From Pseudogymnoascus destructans (lineage: Eukaryota > Ascomycota > Leotiomycetes > Thelebolales > Thelebolaceae), in contig NW_020167522.1 in NCBI RefSeq assembly GCF_001641265.1, positions 868,001 through 932,000 on the forward strand: a stretch of 64,000 bases of DNA, read 5' to 3'. Under the pieces are notes generated by a model. It saw only the letters and a program-made list of their open reading frames with translations, searched no databases and was not told the origin of the DNA. Of this stretch, positions 41,256-54,308 are shown one piece after another. Every line of letters starts with the position of its first letter. Position 1 is the first letter of the stretch. The translations under genes were made by a program, and so were the position numbers.

Positions 41256-44200
41256 ATGGAGGACGACCAAGCTCCTACAACTACTGCTGAACAGCAGATG
41301 CAACAACTGTTTGCCTTTATACAAAATATAGCAAACAAACTTGAGAATTTGGAAAACACCTTTCAAGCCAACACTTCAGCAACACAATCCTCAACTCAGA
41401 CACATCATACAGAGCTTCCCACAGCTCCTCTGGCTATGTCGGGTACCCCAGGTGCACTTCCTAAAGTGCAAACACCAGATTTATACCATGGAGACAGGAG
41501 GAAGTTGAAGGGATTTCTTATGCAACTGGACATCTACTTTACCCTCAGGCCTCATCAGTTCACCTCAGACATTCAGAAGATATATTTCGCTGCCAGCTAC
41601 CTCCGTGGATCTGCATTCAACTTCTTTGAGCCATATCTTAGAAGACTTAGTGGCAACAACCAAAATACCACTACACCTTTGATTACCTCTTATGACCAGT
41701 TTCAAGAGGAACTTACCAGGACCTTTGGAGACATCAACGAAACTGCTACAGCGGAAAGAGAGCTACAGAAGCTATGTCAAAAGACCTCTGCTGCTCAGTA
41801 TACAACAGAATTTAGGAGAATCACTTCTCACTTGACTTGGAATGAAGAAGCCTTAGTCTTCACTTACTACCAAGGGCTCAAGAGCTCTATTAAGGATGAA
41901 CTCAGCAAAGAAGAACGCCCTACAACACTTCAAATGCTTATAGAGAAAGCTGTCAGACTTGATGATAGGCTTTTTGAAAGAAGAAAGGAGAAGAACCAAG
42001 ACTGGCATCCAACAAGAAATTTCAACAATTACACCTCTACACCAACTGCTAAGGACTCAGCACCTGAACCTATGGACTTAGACGCCTCTATAAAGAGATC
42101 TACAGCAAATCCAGCACCTCAGCCTACAAGAAGCCCTCAAAAACTGAAAAGGGGTAAACTTACTCCTCAAGAAAGAAAAGACAGAATGGACAACAACCTT
42201 TGTTTATACTGTGGCAAAGGGGGGCACAGAATTCAGGAGTGCTATTCAGCACGGGGGAGTGCTGATTCAAAACATATAGCAGCCTCAGACACAGTCACAG
42301 CTGCTATTCCTGAAAAACTTGAAAAATCCCCACCAGGCACAACTTCAACTGAGACTACAACTTCTCCCCTAGACAACAAAGATGTGTCGATGGTGCTTTC
42401 TCAGAGTTTCACACACCTGTTAATCCCTATTCAACTCCATTTCAAACAACAGGTGTTATCTACAAGGGCTATGATAGACTCAGGGGCAACAGGCAACTTT
42501 ATATCTCAAGACCTCATCTTGACACACCAGTTACCTACAATTCCCAAACGCACTCCAGAGTTGCTCCGAGTCATTGATGGAAGTCCTATCAGTTCAGGTT
42601 CCATTACCTGCAACACCCCAGTACTCAAACTTGAGATTCCCCTAGGAAAATCAACATTTTCAGACACCATCTCTTTAGATGTTATACCAATGAAGTACCC
42701 AGTTATCCTAGGTCTTCCATGGCTTCAAAGGCATGATCCAACTATCAATTGGAAGCATTTATCGCTTGGGTTTAGCTCAAATTCTGAGCTCAATACTGAA
42801 AAAACCCTTCAAGCCTCAGTTACCCCTATTCAGGTCCAAGACTCAAACTTGTCCCAGATCAAGGATTTTGACCAAACTATGGACGATATATCATCTCTGA
42901 TATGGGTTAAACCTTTCCAACCTGTCCTGGAGATAGCAGCTACTTCGGATTTGGAGAAATCATCTCAGGAGGTCATTTTGCCTTTAGCATACCAAGACTA
43001 CCAACATCTTTTTGACAAGGCAAAGGCATCAATTCTGCCAAAGCACCAGCCTTATGACCATGAGATACCACTCGCAGAAGGCTCAATGCCTCCCTACGGC
43101 CCTATCTACTCTCTATCTGAATTAGAGCTGAAAACTCTCAGAGAATACCTAGATGAGAACCTTAGTTCTGGCTTTATCAGACCTTCTTCATCACCAGCAG
43201 GAGCTCCCATTCTCTTTGTCAAGAAGAAAGATGGCTCCTTGCATCTCTGTGTTGATTATAGGGGCCTTAATGCAGTCACTGTTAAAAACAGATATGCTTT
43301 ACCCCTTATCCCTGAGCTCATAGATAGGCTCTCTTCAGCAAGGATCTTTACCAAGTTAGATCTCAGGGGAGCTTATAACCTGATACGCATCAAGGAAGGT
43401 GATGAGTGGAAGACAGCATTCAGAACACGCTATGGTCATTTTGAATACCAGGTAATGCCTTTTGGGCTTGCCAATGCACCTGCTTCTTTCCAAGCTCTCA
43501 TGAATGATATTCTAAGACCTTACTTGGATATCTTTGTTGTTGTCTACTTAGACGACATTCTTATATACTCTTTAGACACTCAAGAGCATGTTCTACATGT
43601 TAGACAAGTCTTAGAGAAGCTATCTCAAGCACAACTCTTTTGCAAACTTGAGAAATGTCTTTTCCATATGTCTCAAGTTGATTTCTTGGGACATAGAATT
43701 TCAACAGAAGGCATTCAGATGGACCCTGAAAAGACAAAAGCAGTACAAACGTGGCCTATTCCTTCCAGCATTAAAGAGGTTCAGTCTTTCCTTGGGTTTG
43801 CCAACTATTACAGGAGGTTTATACCAAGATATACATCCTTGGCTTTACCCCTTACTCAATTACTTCACAAGGACACTTTGTATCACTGGGATAAGACACA
43901 GCAAGATGCTTTCGATGCTCTTAAACGAGAATTTAAAGAAGGGAAAATGTTACTACACTTTAACCCCTTGAAACCTGCCACTCTTGAGACAGATGCCTCA
44001 GATTTTGCTATTTCTGGAATCTTATACCAAGCTCCAAAAGACAAACAAGAAGAGCTACAGCCTGTGGCGTTTTACTCAAGAAAGCTATCAGCAGCTGAAC
44101 AAAACTATCCCATTACAGACAAGGAACTGCTTGCCATAGTATGTTCTCTAAAGCATTGGAGATGCTACCTGAAGGACCTTTACAACCACTAAACAGCTCA

Positions 44201-46000
44201 ATAGACGACAAGCAAGGTGGTCTGAACAACTAGGAGGTTTTGACTTTGTTATAAAACATGTCTCAGGGGCCAAGAATCAAAGAGCAGATCTCCTCTCAAG
44301 AAGACATGACTACCAAGATTCTGCTAAAACTAGCAATACAAAGGCTCTGCTAGACTCAGCAAAGCTTATAGCAGCATCTTTAAGCAACCCTAGTACTACA
44401 GAGGACTTAGGGGTAAACTTATCCCCTCAAGACCAAGTTGCCCCCATTACCTCTTCTCAGGAACCAGAGACCTTTAAAGACTATACACCCTCAGCAACAC
44501 TTCTTAAAGCATTCAAAGATGCTTACAACCATGATCCCTTTGCAAAAAGAACTTTGGAATACCTCCAGAAGAAAGGTTCCTCTCTTGAGAAAGTTGGACT
44601 ACAGAATTTCTCAAAAAATCAGCATGGACTTCTCTTATTCAAGAACTATATCTATGTCCCAAGGGATAAACGATTACAGCTACACCTCCTACAGCAGTTC
44701 CATAATGCTCCAGCTGCAGGGCACTTTGGCTTTGCAAAAACTTATGAACTTCTAACAAGAAAGTTCTACTGGTCTAGTCTAAGGACTACTCTTCAAGACT
44801 ATATATCTTCTTGCACTACTTGCAACTTGAACAAACCTACACGGCAAAAGCCCTATGGCCTCTTGCAGCCTCTACCTATACCACAACGCCCATGGGACTC
44901 CATATCCATTGACTTTAGTCAAGTTGCCTCCTTCTATCCCAAAAGGGGGTGCTACCCCTTATGACTCTATCCTTGTGGTGGTAGAAAGGCTCACAAAAAT
45001 GGCACACTTTGAGCCTTGCAATGAGACTATCACAGCTTCTAAACTTGCGTGGCTATTCCTCAAGGTGGTCTTTAAATATCATGGAATTCCTGGACACTGG
45101 ATCTCAGATAGGGGAGCAGTTTTCACTTCAAACTTTTTTAAGGAGTTCTCTAAACTCTTAAACATGGAACAACGCTTCTCTACAGCTTATCACCCTCAAA
45201 CAGATGGCCAGACAGAGAGAGTCAACTCTGTACTTGAACAATATCTAAGAATTTATACAAACTATGCTCAAGACAACTGGGCAGATCTTCTCCATCTTGC
45301 AGAATTTGCTTACAACAACACAGTCTCTAACACCACAAAAGAGACACCTTTCTATGCAAACTATGGTTATCACCCTAGGTTTGAAGTGGCAGAACTGAAT
45401 TGTCCTGAAAATTTCAAAAACCCTTCTGCTACTGAAAGAATCATCTACCTTAAGGGCCTCCAGGACTATCTCAAGGTCCAAATACAGCGTGCACAAGATG
45501 AGCAGGCTCAGGCCTTTAACAGGGGGGTGGTTGCACCACAATTCAAAGTTGGTGATCAAGTCTTTTTGTCTAGAAGACATATCACAACTACTAGACCATC
45601 AGACAAACTTGATACTAAAAGACTTGGACCTTTTAAGATCACAAGGACTATTGGCAAGAATACTTTCGAGCTTGCATTACCACCTACTTGGACTATCCAT
45701 AATGTCTTCCATGCATCTCTCTTGTCTAAGGCACAAGAAAGTTCCTTAAGACCACTTTAGTCTCCTCCACCTCCTGTTCTGATCTTGGATCAACCAGAAT
45801 ATGAAGTAGAGTCTATCCTTGACAAAAAGACACTTAGAGGTCAGGACTACTTCCTCGTTAAGTGGAAAGGCTATCCTACAAGTGACAACACTTGGGAGCC
45901 TAAGAGAAATCTAAAAAATGCATCTAAGCTCATTCTAGAATTTCTTTCTAAGAAAGCCACCTGGCTAAAGGGCAAGCAGACAGCCAACAAACTTCCTTAA
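41256..46000 (+). pseudogene. gypsy Gag-Pol polyprotein, broken
   Basis: A single frame of 978 codons (41256-44192) covers Gag, with zinc knuckle CLYCGKGGHRIQEC near residue 318; protease AMIDSGATGNF; reverse transcriptase with YLDDIL; and the start of RNase H (LETDASDFAISG). A deletion near 44180 removes the YTDHK region of RNase H and shifts the frame. The second part (44192 to about 44945) has KQLNRRQARW and the integrase zinc site (H...H...CTTCNLNK). A one-base shift near 44930 leads to the integrase core (ISDRGAVF, HPQTDGQTERVN) and the GPF module. A TAG at about 45758 separates a chromodomain (EYEVESILDKK...YFLVKWKGYP). It is non-autonomous now. Confidence 0.92.
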
Positions 46001-46092
46001 AAGGGGGATCATGTCATACTGACATTCGTTGCACTCAGTTTGCTATCAAACTCAAGAGCAAACTTAGAAATCTCCTCCTCAAACCTACAAGT

Positions 46093-49000
46093 TTAAGTCA
46101 GGGTTTCTAATTCCTAGCTGCGGAGGATCACCTGGCTCAAAATAGAGCCTTCTTCTGGTTATAGAACGCTTTTGTTACGATGGTCACGGAGGTCATGCTG
46201 CCAGTCTGGGAAAAGTAAGCTAGATTGAATCTAAAGAGAGAAGAAGAAGAAGAAAAAAGGAAGGTGAGGCTATTCCTCGTAATATACAGTTGCCCGCTTG
46301 TAACCTTGGTGGCTAAGGGTGCACCTGTAATCCCCTATATACCCATAACAACCGTAATAACTGTAACAAGCTGTGGGCTGTAATCGTAACAGCTTTTGCA
46401 TCCCGGGCTCATAACCTGTAAAACTTTGGCGTTAGTAGCTGTCCGTAATAGAGCAATATGATAATTACGGGTGTATCAACCAGGCTCAGAACAGTGATCC
46501 GTAAAGGCATATCTTTTTAATCTAGCTACTGTAACTACTTTATATAGTAAAAAACTCTGTCTCTGAGCTAGTCTCGGAGCAGTGGTGCCTACCTTACCAG
46601 CGCACAGGCCAAATCCAGTACGGTGGCCATACTGTATTGCTACCGTAGCGACCGTGGCACTGGAGCGACGGTACAATCGCCGCTCTAATACCGACGGTGT
46701 ATTTCACCGCCCGTGAGCGGCGACCGTGCCCTTGATCTGGGCAGTATCGCTGGCGCGACAGATTTTGGAGGTAATACTGTAGTTAGAGTACTACTGTAAT
46801 CGCGAAGGATCACTGTCGCTGGCCATAAGCTGTAGATTTCTCGCCACAGTATGGCGACGGCAATGCTGCCGTAATTCTGTGTGGACGCCGTTATGGTGGC
46901 CAGATCCGTATCCATACAGTATTCTCGGCGAAGCTGTGGTGGCAAGATCACGGTGGTCATCAAGAAACGCAGAAATCCAAACATAATACCGTATATTTCT
47001 AATCTGCCTACTCTATCCAGCCCCGATCCACAGCCTGTGACTGTTCCAAAGTCACACCAACCACCACATAGCCCCTCCAGATGTCCACTCCCTCCCTGTG
47101 CCCGGCACTCCAGACCTTGACCCCACCCCGAATCCAATGCCAACTCCCTTGTCCCAAACCCCCCAAGTGTATGTGTTGATGGCTGGAAGTTGCGTATCCA
47201 GCCAAGTCCGCGGCCCAAGGCTGCCCTGTCAAGTGGGTGTTTGTTGGGGGGGGTAATATCCGAGATGTTGCTTAGCAATTGTGTATGGTCTGTGTCGATG
47301 GTCTTCAGTGAGGGTGTGGTTGTTGGTCGGAGACAGAAGAGCTGGATATGTCCACATTGGTTTGGCACTGTTCTGGATGGACCAGATATCTGTTAGTGGT
47401 TTGTGATAAGGGGTTGTCAGGTGACCGCAGACTTACCTGGTGGATCTGTGCCTGAGCTGTGGATGAGCTGCCGAAAGTCCTTAACTGAGGCAGAAACGAA
47501 TGGGGGAAAAGAAGAGGAAAAGAAGAGACTGACGAGAAGCTGGACTTACCTTGTGTAAAGCTGGCATACTGTCAGCAGCTACAGAGAGCACGACAGAGAA
47601 GGAAACTCCAATGTGGAAACACTGGAAAGAAGCCGCCAAAGTGGAACCAAAAACAGAACGAAGAAACGGACGAAATAGACAAATTTGAAATAGATAAACA
47701 AACCAAATACCAAACACTGAACGAGTATGATCATCACCAGAGTTGTGAGCAGCACTGCTGATAAACATAGACCCAGAAAAAGAAAAAGAAACAGCACTTA
47801 TACCTGTTGAGTATACTTGGCCAAATATGGCGCTGACCAGGGACCCCAAACAAATATCCATATCTATCGCCGCCTCCATTGCCACCTCGATCGCCGCCTC
47901 TATCACCGCCTCTATTACTATCACCATTTGCTATCACCATCATTATCTCCAAACCAAGACACAAAAAGCTGAGGAGAAAATGGGGAACTCATTCAAACCA
48001 AAGATACCTACCTATGCCACACCTATGCTGGCTGCCCAAAAACAGCTCCACGGATCGGGCATAGTAAACACCCTAAAACACAGCCAAAATTAACCCCAAG
48101 CTATGCCACCTCCGTTTTTTCAGAATTTGGCAGGCCACCCCTTCAAGACCAGAAACGCCATACAAATTGAAGATTGTGCGCAAATATCGCTCAAATAATT
48201 CGAAATTGCGCACATGCTGGGCATTTCTGAGCTTATAAGATATGAAAATAAATCAGAAAATAAATTAGATTTAGCTGGGCAGCTTGGTGTCGAGTATCCA
48301 GTGTTAAGACACATAGGGAGCTTTGGATGATGAGAATCCATGCCAGGGATCATTCTGGGATTAAAACGTAGAACAAGCTGGGGGAGGTGTAGACATGACA
48401 GGATGTCGAGAGCTGAGGGTATGGGGGGGTGTGGTGTCGATATCTTGGCCCTGAATGCTTCAGTTGACGGCATTGAAGGTCGGGGAAGTTTCAACATAGA
48501 GACCAATATCAGGAGATTATTGCCACCATGATGATCGGTATCTGGGATGGTCGGCTTGTTGCCCACCGGGGGGGGGGGAATTGTATGGGGAATGGGCAGG
48601 ATTTGTAGGTGCTTTAGCTTCAGCGAGGTTGTGGATTCGAGAGCATTTTTGGCTTTTGCGACTGGAAGAGGAGAGTCAGTGGAGACTTAATCAAAATAAG
48701 TGATAATAGAGCAAGAGAGGGAGCTTGTCTTGATGTGTTTCCGGCGAGATGATCTGATGGGCCCTGGGAGCACGACCGCCAGCTGTGCTGACGGTGGCAC
48801 CAACGAGGGCTTGGATAACTAGACCCCTGGAATATGAAGCTTCTTGAGCTGATACTGGCATTCGTATGCCCTGAGGAAATGCTCCAGATGATGGCATGAG
48901 CTGTGGCAGCTCTGCTGGGTTTTGGCAGGGTTTCCTGGTGTTGTGCTGGATGCATCAGAAACAGAGCAACAAACTTATCTCAAAGCAATTTAGATAGCTC

Positions 49001-49257
49001 ACCTATCTAAAGGTGAAGTCGATAATCATGTAGAAAGGAAACAATAGCTGTAGAAATACAGTATCCAAAAAATAGAAGTATGGGTGAAGGTGAAGAAGTG
49101 GTGAACTCAGTACAGGTATGGAAGCGAGCGATTTGTGCGATTCTGGCCCAAAATGAAAGGATCCCAGCTTCAGCCCAGAGAGCTCTGAATTGCCCCATAT
49201 AGAACCTCAAAGTTATCATTTCAAATGGAATTGGAATTTTATTTTATTCTCTCTATA
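46093..49257. other. 3.2-kb region without a recognisable gene
   Basis: Contains repeated GTAA/CCGT words at 46330-46700, a (GCCTCYATYRCC)n-like coding-looking repeat at 47868-47930 and a run of 12 G near 48570. Frames of up to 227 codons (46685-47368, minus) match nothing I know and lack introns or motifs. It is probably decayed repeat DNA. Confidence 0.45.
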
Positions 49258-51116
49258 ACGTACATGTATAGCGAAAGCGCCAAACAAGCGAAAGCGCCAA
49301 AATTATCTACCCTCACGACAAACATTGCGATAAATCTACCACAACATTAGAAATCAATTGAAACTACTCGGAGTCCTCTTCCTCAGAGGTGTCTATTACA
49401 ATCTGACACGTGCGCGCATTGTGCCCAGTCTCACCACACTTGCCACAGCGACGGGCACGGGTTTCTTCCCTTGGCTTCCGACCACGGCTTGCCCTTATTT
49501 CCTGCTCTACCTGCTGCACAACATCCCTCTCATCCTGTAGCTCTTGCGCCCCTTGTTGACTAAGTGATCCTCCTTGCTGTAGTCGTGATTTCCTAGCTCT
49601 CCGGCGCTTGCTTAGTACTTCATTTGCCTGTCGTAGGTTTTGGTTCTCTCCCTTTAGCAGTGCTAATTGATGCATTATTTGCGATGCACCCTTTGTAAAC
49701 TGGTCAACAGCTGCATAGATTGAGGTTGGAGAGCTATTTTGATGGCGTGAAATCCGAGTTTTAATAAATGTAGACTGTGACATAGCTTCAATTGGGTTGT
49801 TTGGTGTCTGAGAAACCCAAGGTTGAGCAGTACCTGGGCGGGAGCTTGGAGGCGTTGGTGTCCTTAACTTAAGATCAAGTGTAGATATCACTCTCTCAGG
49901 GTCAAATGGAAGAAGCCCTGCCCCTCGGAACCCGCCTCAAATGTTACTTTCCGTCATTGTAGTGTTAAATGCAGCGTGGAAGGCAGGAAAGAAGTCATCC
50001 TTTGTAATATGAGAAATATGAGCCTGCATCATATCTTCAATTTGCCGACCATAGGCCTGCTTTAACGGGCCGAAACAGCCAACATCAAGTGGCTGGAGTA
50101 GATGAGAAGAGTGAGCAGGCATACAAAGCGTAATAATGTTGTGTTCCTTGCAGTACTCCTCAAACTCATCTGAGTGGTGGCTCTCATGCCATCAAGGACT
50201 AACAAGCGATAACCACCAACACTCCGGGCCTTTGTATGCTTCTCAAAGTGCTGAATCCAATCCATGCCTCTCTCGTTTGTAGTCCAGCCATTTTCAGTAA
50301 CAGAAATCACCCAATCGCTTGAAAATCCACTATTCTCATACCAAGATGTAAGGTGGTTTTTGCCTGCAACAATGATAAATGGTGGTACTGCCCAACCTTG
50401 AGAACTAACGCCTTGGATTACTGTAACCCATTCCCGATTACCAGGCTGTACCTTCTTTGCTTTTGCCCGCCCGTCTGAGCTTGTTACAACCATAGCAGTT
50501 GAGATAACGCCCATCATAAACCCAGTCTCATCAAAGTTGTAGATATCTGCTTCATCGATACCATATTTCGCAATTGTGTTACGCACAAGCTCAAACCAGC
50601 CATTAATAACTTCTGGATCTTCGCACTTAGCCCTCTGGTAGTCGTATTTGCGCTGAAAGCGTGTCTGGAGCTCTACACGCTGCTTAACAAAGTTTGAAGC
50701 CCAACGCGACCCAACGCGTGACGCGTCGCGTGTTGCAAGTAGTCGACTTGCCATATCTTCAACAACAGACAGCCGAGGAGGAAACCCTTTGGCAGCTAGG
50801 TCGAGTATATACTGAACAAGGACGGACTCCTCTAGGTTAGTTAATTTCCGTGAGTTGGCTTGGATATCGCGTCGTGAAGGTACACCTTCTAGACGACGAC
50901 CTAGCTTGCGGTGGTCCACAGAATAGATCCTAGCAGCAACTCGAAGGCGTAACTTTGGGTCGCTTTGCATAGCCTGGATAGCTAGCACTAATTGGCTTTC
51001 ATCGTTTTTATGGGGCATGTTTTGTTGTTGAGGAATTTAACATTTAGTTGGGGGGTTTGGTCACCGCATCATTTTGGCGCTTTCGCTTGTTTGGCGCTTT
51101 CGCTATACATGTACGT
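49258..51116 (-). mobile_element. pogo-C2 transposon
   Basis: Same ends as pogo-C1 with small differences (ACGTACATGTATAGCGAAAG...), TA flanks at 49256-49257 and 51117-51118, 1859 bp. Inserted at the 3' end of the transcription-factor pseudogene. Confidence 0.95.
49364..51018 (-). pseudogene. pogo-C2 transposase, one frameshift and one stop
   Basis: Very close to the pogo-C1 protein over its whole length, including IYNFDETGFMMG, LLVLDG, LQPLDVGCFGPLK and the C-terminal CGKCGETGHNARTC. A one-base deletion after LLVLDG (about 50190; GATGGCATGAG against GATGGTCATGAG in C1) shifts the frame. TGA after ESNI (about 49935) stops it; C1 has CAG there. It could still be moved by the C1 protein. Confidence 0.92.
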
Positions 51117-53398
51117 TACTCCCAGTCTATGGTGTACTGTCCATGGAGTCGAAAGGCGTTGGATTTGCCGCCTGAAAGGCTTGGTTCTGCGTTGGCCCAC
51201 CAGCAACTTGCTGATCAGAAACACTCGAATAGCTCCCTGGGCTGGCGCCAACTGACCGTTGCGATCGCAAAACTGAAATTGGACGTGGAACCTCCCCGTC
51301 TGGGAGTGTCTGCCCCAAATGTGCAAGCATCGACTCCCGGGCTCCTCAGCTCTTAAGTGCAAGATTTCCAATTGCAACATGTAGCGGGTTCTTGGTATCA
51401 GTGAGAACGTCGCTGTGGTGTTCGAAGCATTCCAAAATCTCCCGCCACGCTTGATCAGCCCTGTCACCAACGCTGCTGTAACGCAATTCATTGAGAATGT
51501 AGACAAATGCATCCAGTTGAAAGTTGGCCTTGACATGTCACATGAATTTATGCATCCCAGGGAGCCTGACCCTGGTTATCCTACTCGATCATCATGAGAC
51601 ATATAGCAAGCAAAGAGTCCTTCTCCTCCTGTGACATGGTTGCCCCGCGATATTTAAACCTTCGTGGGTGGCGAGCTGCGAGCCGAAGCCTGCCGAACAT
51701 GACCCTAACCATTACCATCGATAATAGCTGTAGCGGGACGACAGGATCACAGTGCTTTACATACTTTTCCTCGAAAAACATTCTCCAGTTTGCTCATGAA
51801 GGTTTCCTTCTCGGCGACAGGAGTAGAGGGGTTGCCTAGCAAACGCAGAATGTTATTCTCTTCAATGGCAGCCTGGTTGTGAAGCTGGGCCGAATTCACA
51901 TCTAATGAGGCAAAATACCATCTCTGTAACTCCAGGTTGTCCTGGGGTCGTTCCCGCATATTGATATCCAGGTCAGCATCATTGACGTTTAGGGGAAACT
52001 TGGTATCCCCTAGGTATAACGTGCGAGAGGTGTCTATTCGTGCTCGTCCTGCTGTATGTCCATCTAAAATGGCTATCTGCCAGACGATTCGTCGTCCGTA
52101 CTCAGCATTGAAGACGGAAAGCGAATCCAATAATTGTTCGTGATTGAGTCCGAGCCGTTCAGTGAGGCGGACAGCAACACCAGTAAGAATCATAGATCTT
52201 GTGCATCGTAAACATTACGGATGGAAAGCTATGGGGAGTCAGCGCCCTGTATTGTAACCGCTAGGCCACGTACCAAAAATAACACAAAGGCTTTCTTTGC
52301 AATACCAGCAAGCATCGGGTGGGCCAATGTTCTGTCTTCGCCTAGTATTTCCATGCAATCCTCGTCTCTCATCGAGGCTATTGAACAACTATATATTGAA
52401 AACATCAACGCTTGCATCGGCTTTGACAAATTTTGAGGCGAACCACTTGCGCGGCTGATCTCTTGCTGGATTGATGGCGCGTGGATTAGTTTGGTTAGTG
52501 GGTGGACATTATCTAAAATGTCTGCCAAAGTCGAAAGATCTGAAGGGGTTCAGGATGCAGAGAGCTCAGGTCAGGAAGCGGCGTATCCAGATCGAAGAGT
52601 TCAAGCTCAATCTTGGGAGGGGTTCTTGGTTCGCTATCGAGAGACTGATTCGCCACGCGAATGGGCAAGTCCTTGTCATCATCTGAGGAAGCGTCTAAGA
52701 ATCTCGTCACTAAGTGTTGACCAGAGATTACTGGGCAGCGTCAGGGTCAGCATGAATACTCCTACGCCTACTCAAATTTCTGACAAGTATCGATGGCAGT
52801 GAGAATATGACATACTTGTGCGACTACCTATTATACACCACTGTCCGCTGTAGTTAAAGCTATCTATGCCCCTCTAGGCGTAAAGTGGTAATTAGGCTGC
52901 GCACTACTCGCTCAATACTCGGCTCACTCGCTCAGTGGGTTACTCAGCTGGGTGAGTAGCTGAACCTTTTACTCGACTCGGTGAGTGAGGTCAATACTCA
53001 GTTACTCTGTAAAAACCCGGTGAGTACTCGGCTATCACGTGTAAGATTTATGCATCATGTGAACAGTCCCTCATACGATTAATACTGTTTTATGGTTAAG
53101 TTAAAGTATTACATCTATTAGCATCACTCTCGCCATCTCTAGTAAGCTGTGAGAACGAATCATGTATATTCCTCTATCTAAGTACCATGATTATCAGAAG
53201 ATTATTAGAACGCTATTATCTATTATATATGCTTAAGAACATCCCTCCACCTTGCTTGATGAGGCCGGCCAGACCTACTAATACCTAAAGTATTTATAGG
53301 GTCTTGATGAGGATCCTCGACTGAGCGGAACGAGCTATGAGTCAAGATAACTGTGTATAGAACTTGTTCATAAAATGTCTCTTGTGTGAGAATATGAT

Positions 53399-54185
53399 CT
53401 TATTATAGGTATTAACCTACATAATTCTGGTAATAATCTGGTAATCCTTACTTGTTGAGGTTGCATTTGATTGATTCGCATTTGATAGAGACTATCCTTC
53501 CCATCTGTGACTTCTTTTTGCAAATGTCTGATGCAAGATGTGTTGCCATAGACTTTGGGCCAGCAGACTTGATTGCAGGATGCGTAAGGGCCTTCGAACA
53601 ATAAGTACAAATAACACATGGTTCTCCAGAAAGCCGGTCTGCTCCTTGGTGATAACTTCTCCAGTATTGAGAACTCCAGTTGGTTGAATCCCATGCAATC
53701 TTCATAAGGAGTTTTGTAGTATGATCTGAGTGTTGTTCATACCATCGTGATAGCTTCCACCACTCAATGAATATATCATGTGTATCCTTAGTCCATTTGA
53801 CGAATTGGTTTAACTTGCCAATATATTCAAGGCCTGCAGGGACTTTGTAAGGATGCCTGTCCCTCAGTGATGGAAAGGATCTGAGTCGGGCAGGTTACGG
53901 TCACATGATAAGAGTTAAGGCAGGTTAGCTGAGTCGGACCCGTTTCGGGTACTTAAGGAGATTGACCCAACGGGGGTTCCTCTCTTCATCTTTTTTGTAT
54001 CCTTCGTAGTAGACCTATAGGATAGCATCCGTTTAGCCTCTGACTCGCACTCTCATATGCTATTACTGTGAGCTGGGTGCCCTGTGTCCTTACAGACTTG
54101 ATTTAATGAGGATAGTCGTTGAGAAGACGGAAAAGAGTCTGAGAATACTGTCAGAATCAAACAACTCTGAGTATTGAGATGGCAT
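53399..54185 (-). pseudogene. hAT transposase, N-terminal BED-finger part only
   Basis: ATG 54185 (MPSQYSELFDSD...). LTR-1 interrupts it at 53846-54094. The text then reads FVKWTKDTHDIFIEWWKLSR, KIAWDSTNWSSQYW and a BED-type zinc finger CVICTYCSKALTHP...KSMATHLASDICKK. This is the N-terminal module of fungal hAT transposases that binds element ends. The joined frame around the LTR is off by one base, so an intron or indel is also needed. An intron at about 53399-53451 (GTAAGGATTACCAG...) follows, but no catalytic domain comes after it; the element end is reached 500 bp later. It may act as a DNA-binding repressor if expressed (inference). Confidence 0.72.
53846..54094 (+). mobile_element. solo LTR-1, TSD GACTT
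   Basis: 249 bp, TGTAAGGATGCCTGTCC...GTGTCCTTACA, flanked by GACTT (53841-53845 and 54095-54099). Short form without the internal duplication. Confidence 0.95.
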
Positions 54186-54308
54186 TTGGCAAATTGCTCG
54201 ATTATCAGAAGGTTACCAGAAGTCTGGCTACGATGAAGTACTTAAATACCTGGTTTTCCAACGCGAAAGGTACTCCAGCGCTATAACTTTAGCAACTCAA
54301 GTTCTCCT

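Larger units (their letters stand above)
40278..46092 (+). mobile_element. Ty3/gypsy chromovirus, 3' LTR truncated
   Basis: 5' LTR 40278-41203, internal region 41204-46011 and only the first 81 bp of the 3' LTR (46012-46092). A polypurine tract AAAAGGGGGATC lies directly before the 3' LTR. The gene order gag-PR-RT-RNaseH-IN-chromodomain is that of chromoviruses. The missing 3' LTR end means its target duplication cannot be checked. Confidence 0.95.

Noticed and set aside
46685..47368. 227-codon minus ORF
   Set aside because: No similarity recognised, composition like the surrounding repeat DNA, no promoter or intron signal; left as unassigned.
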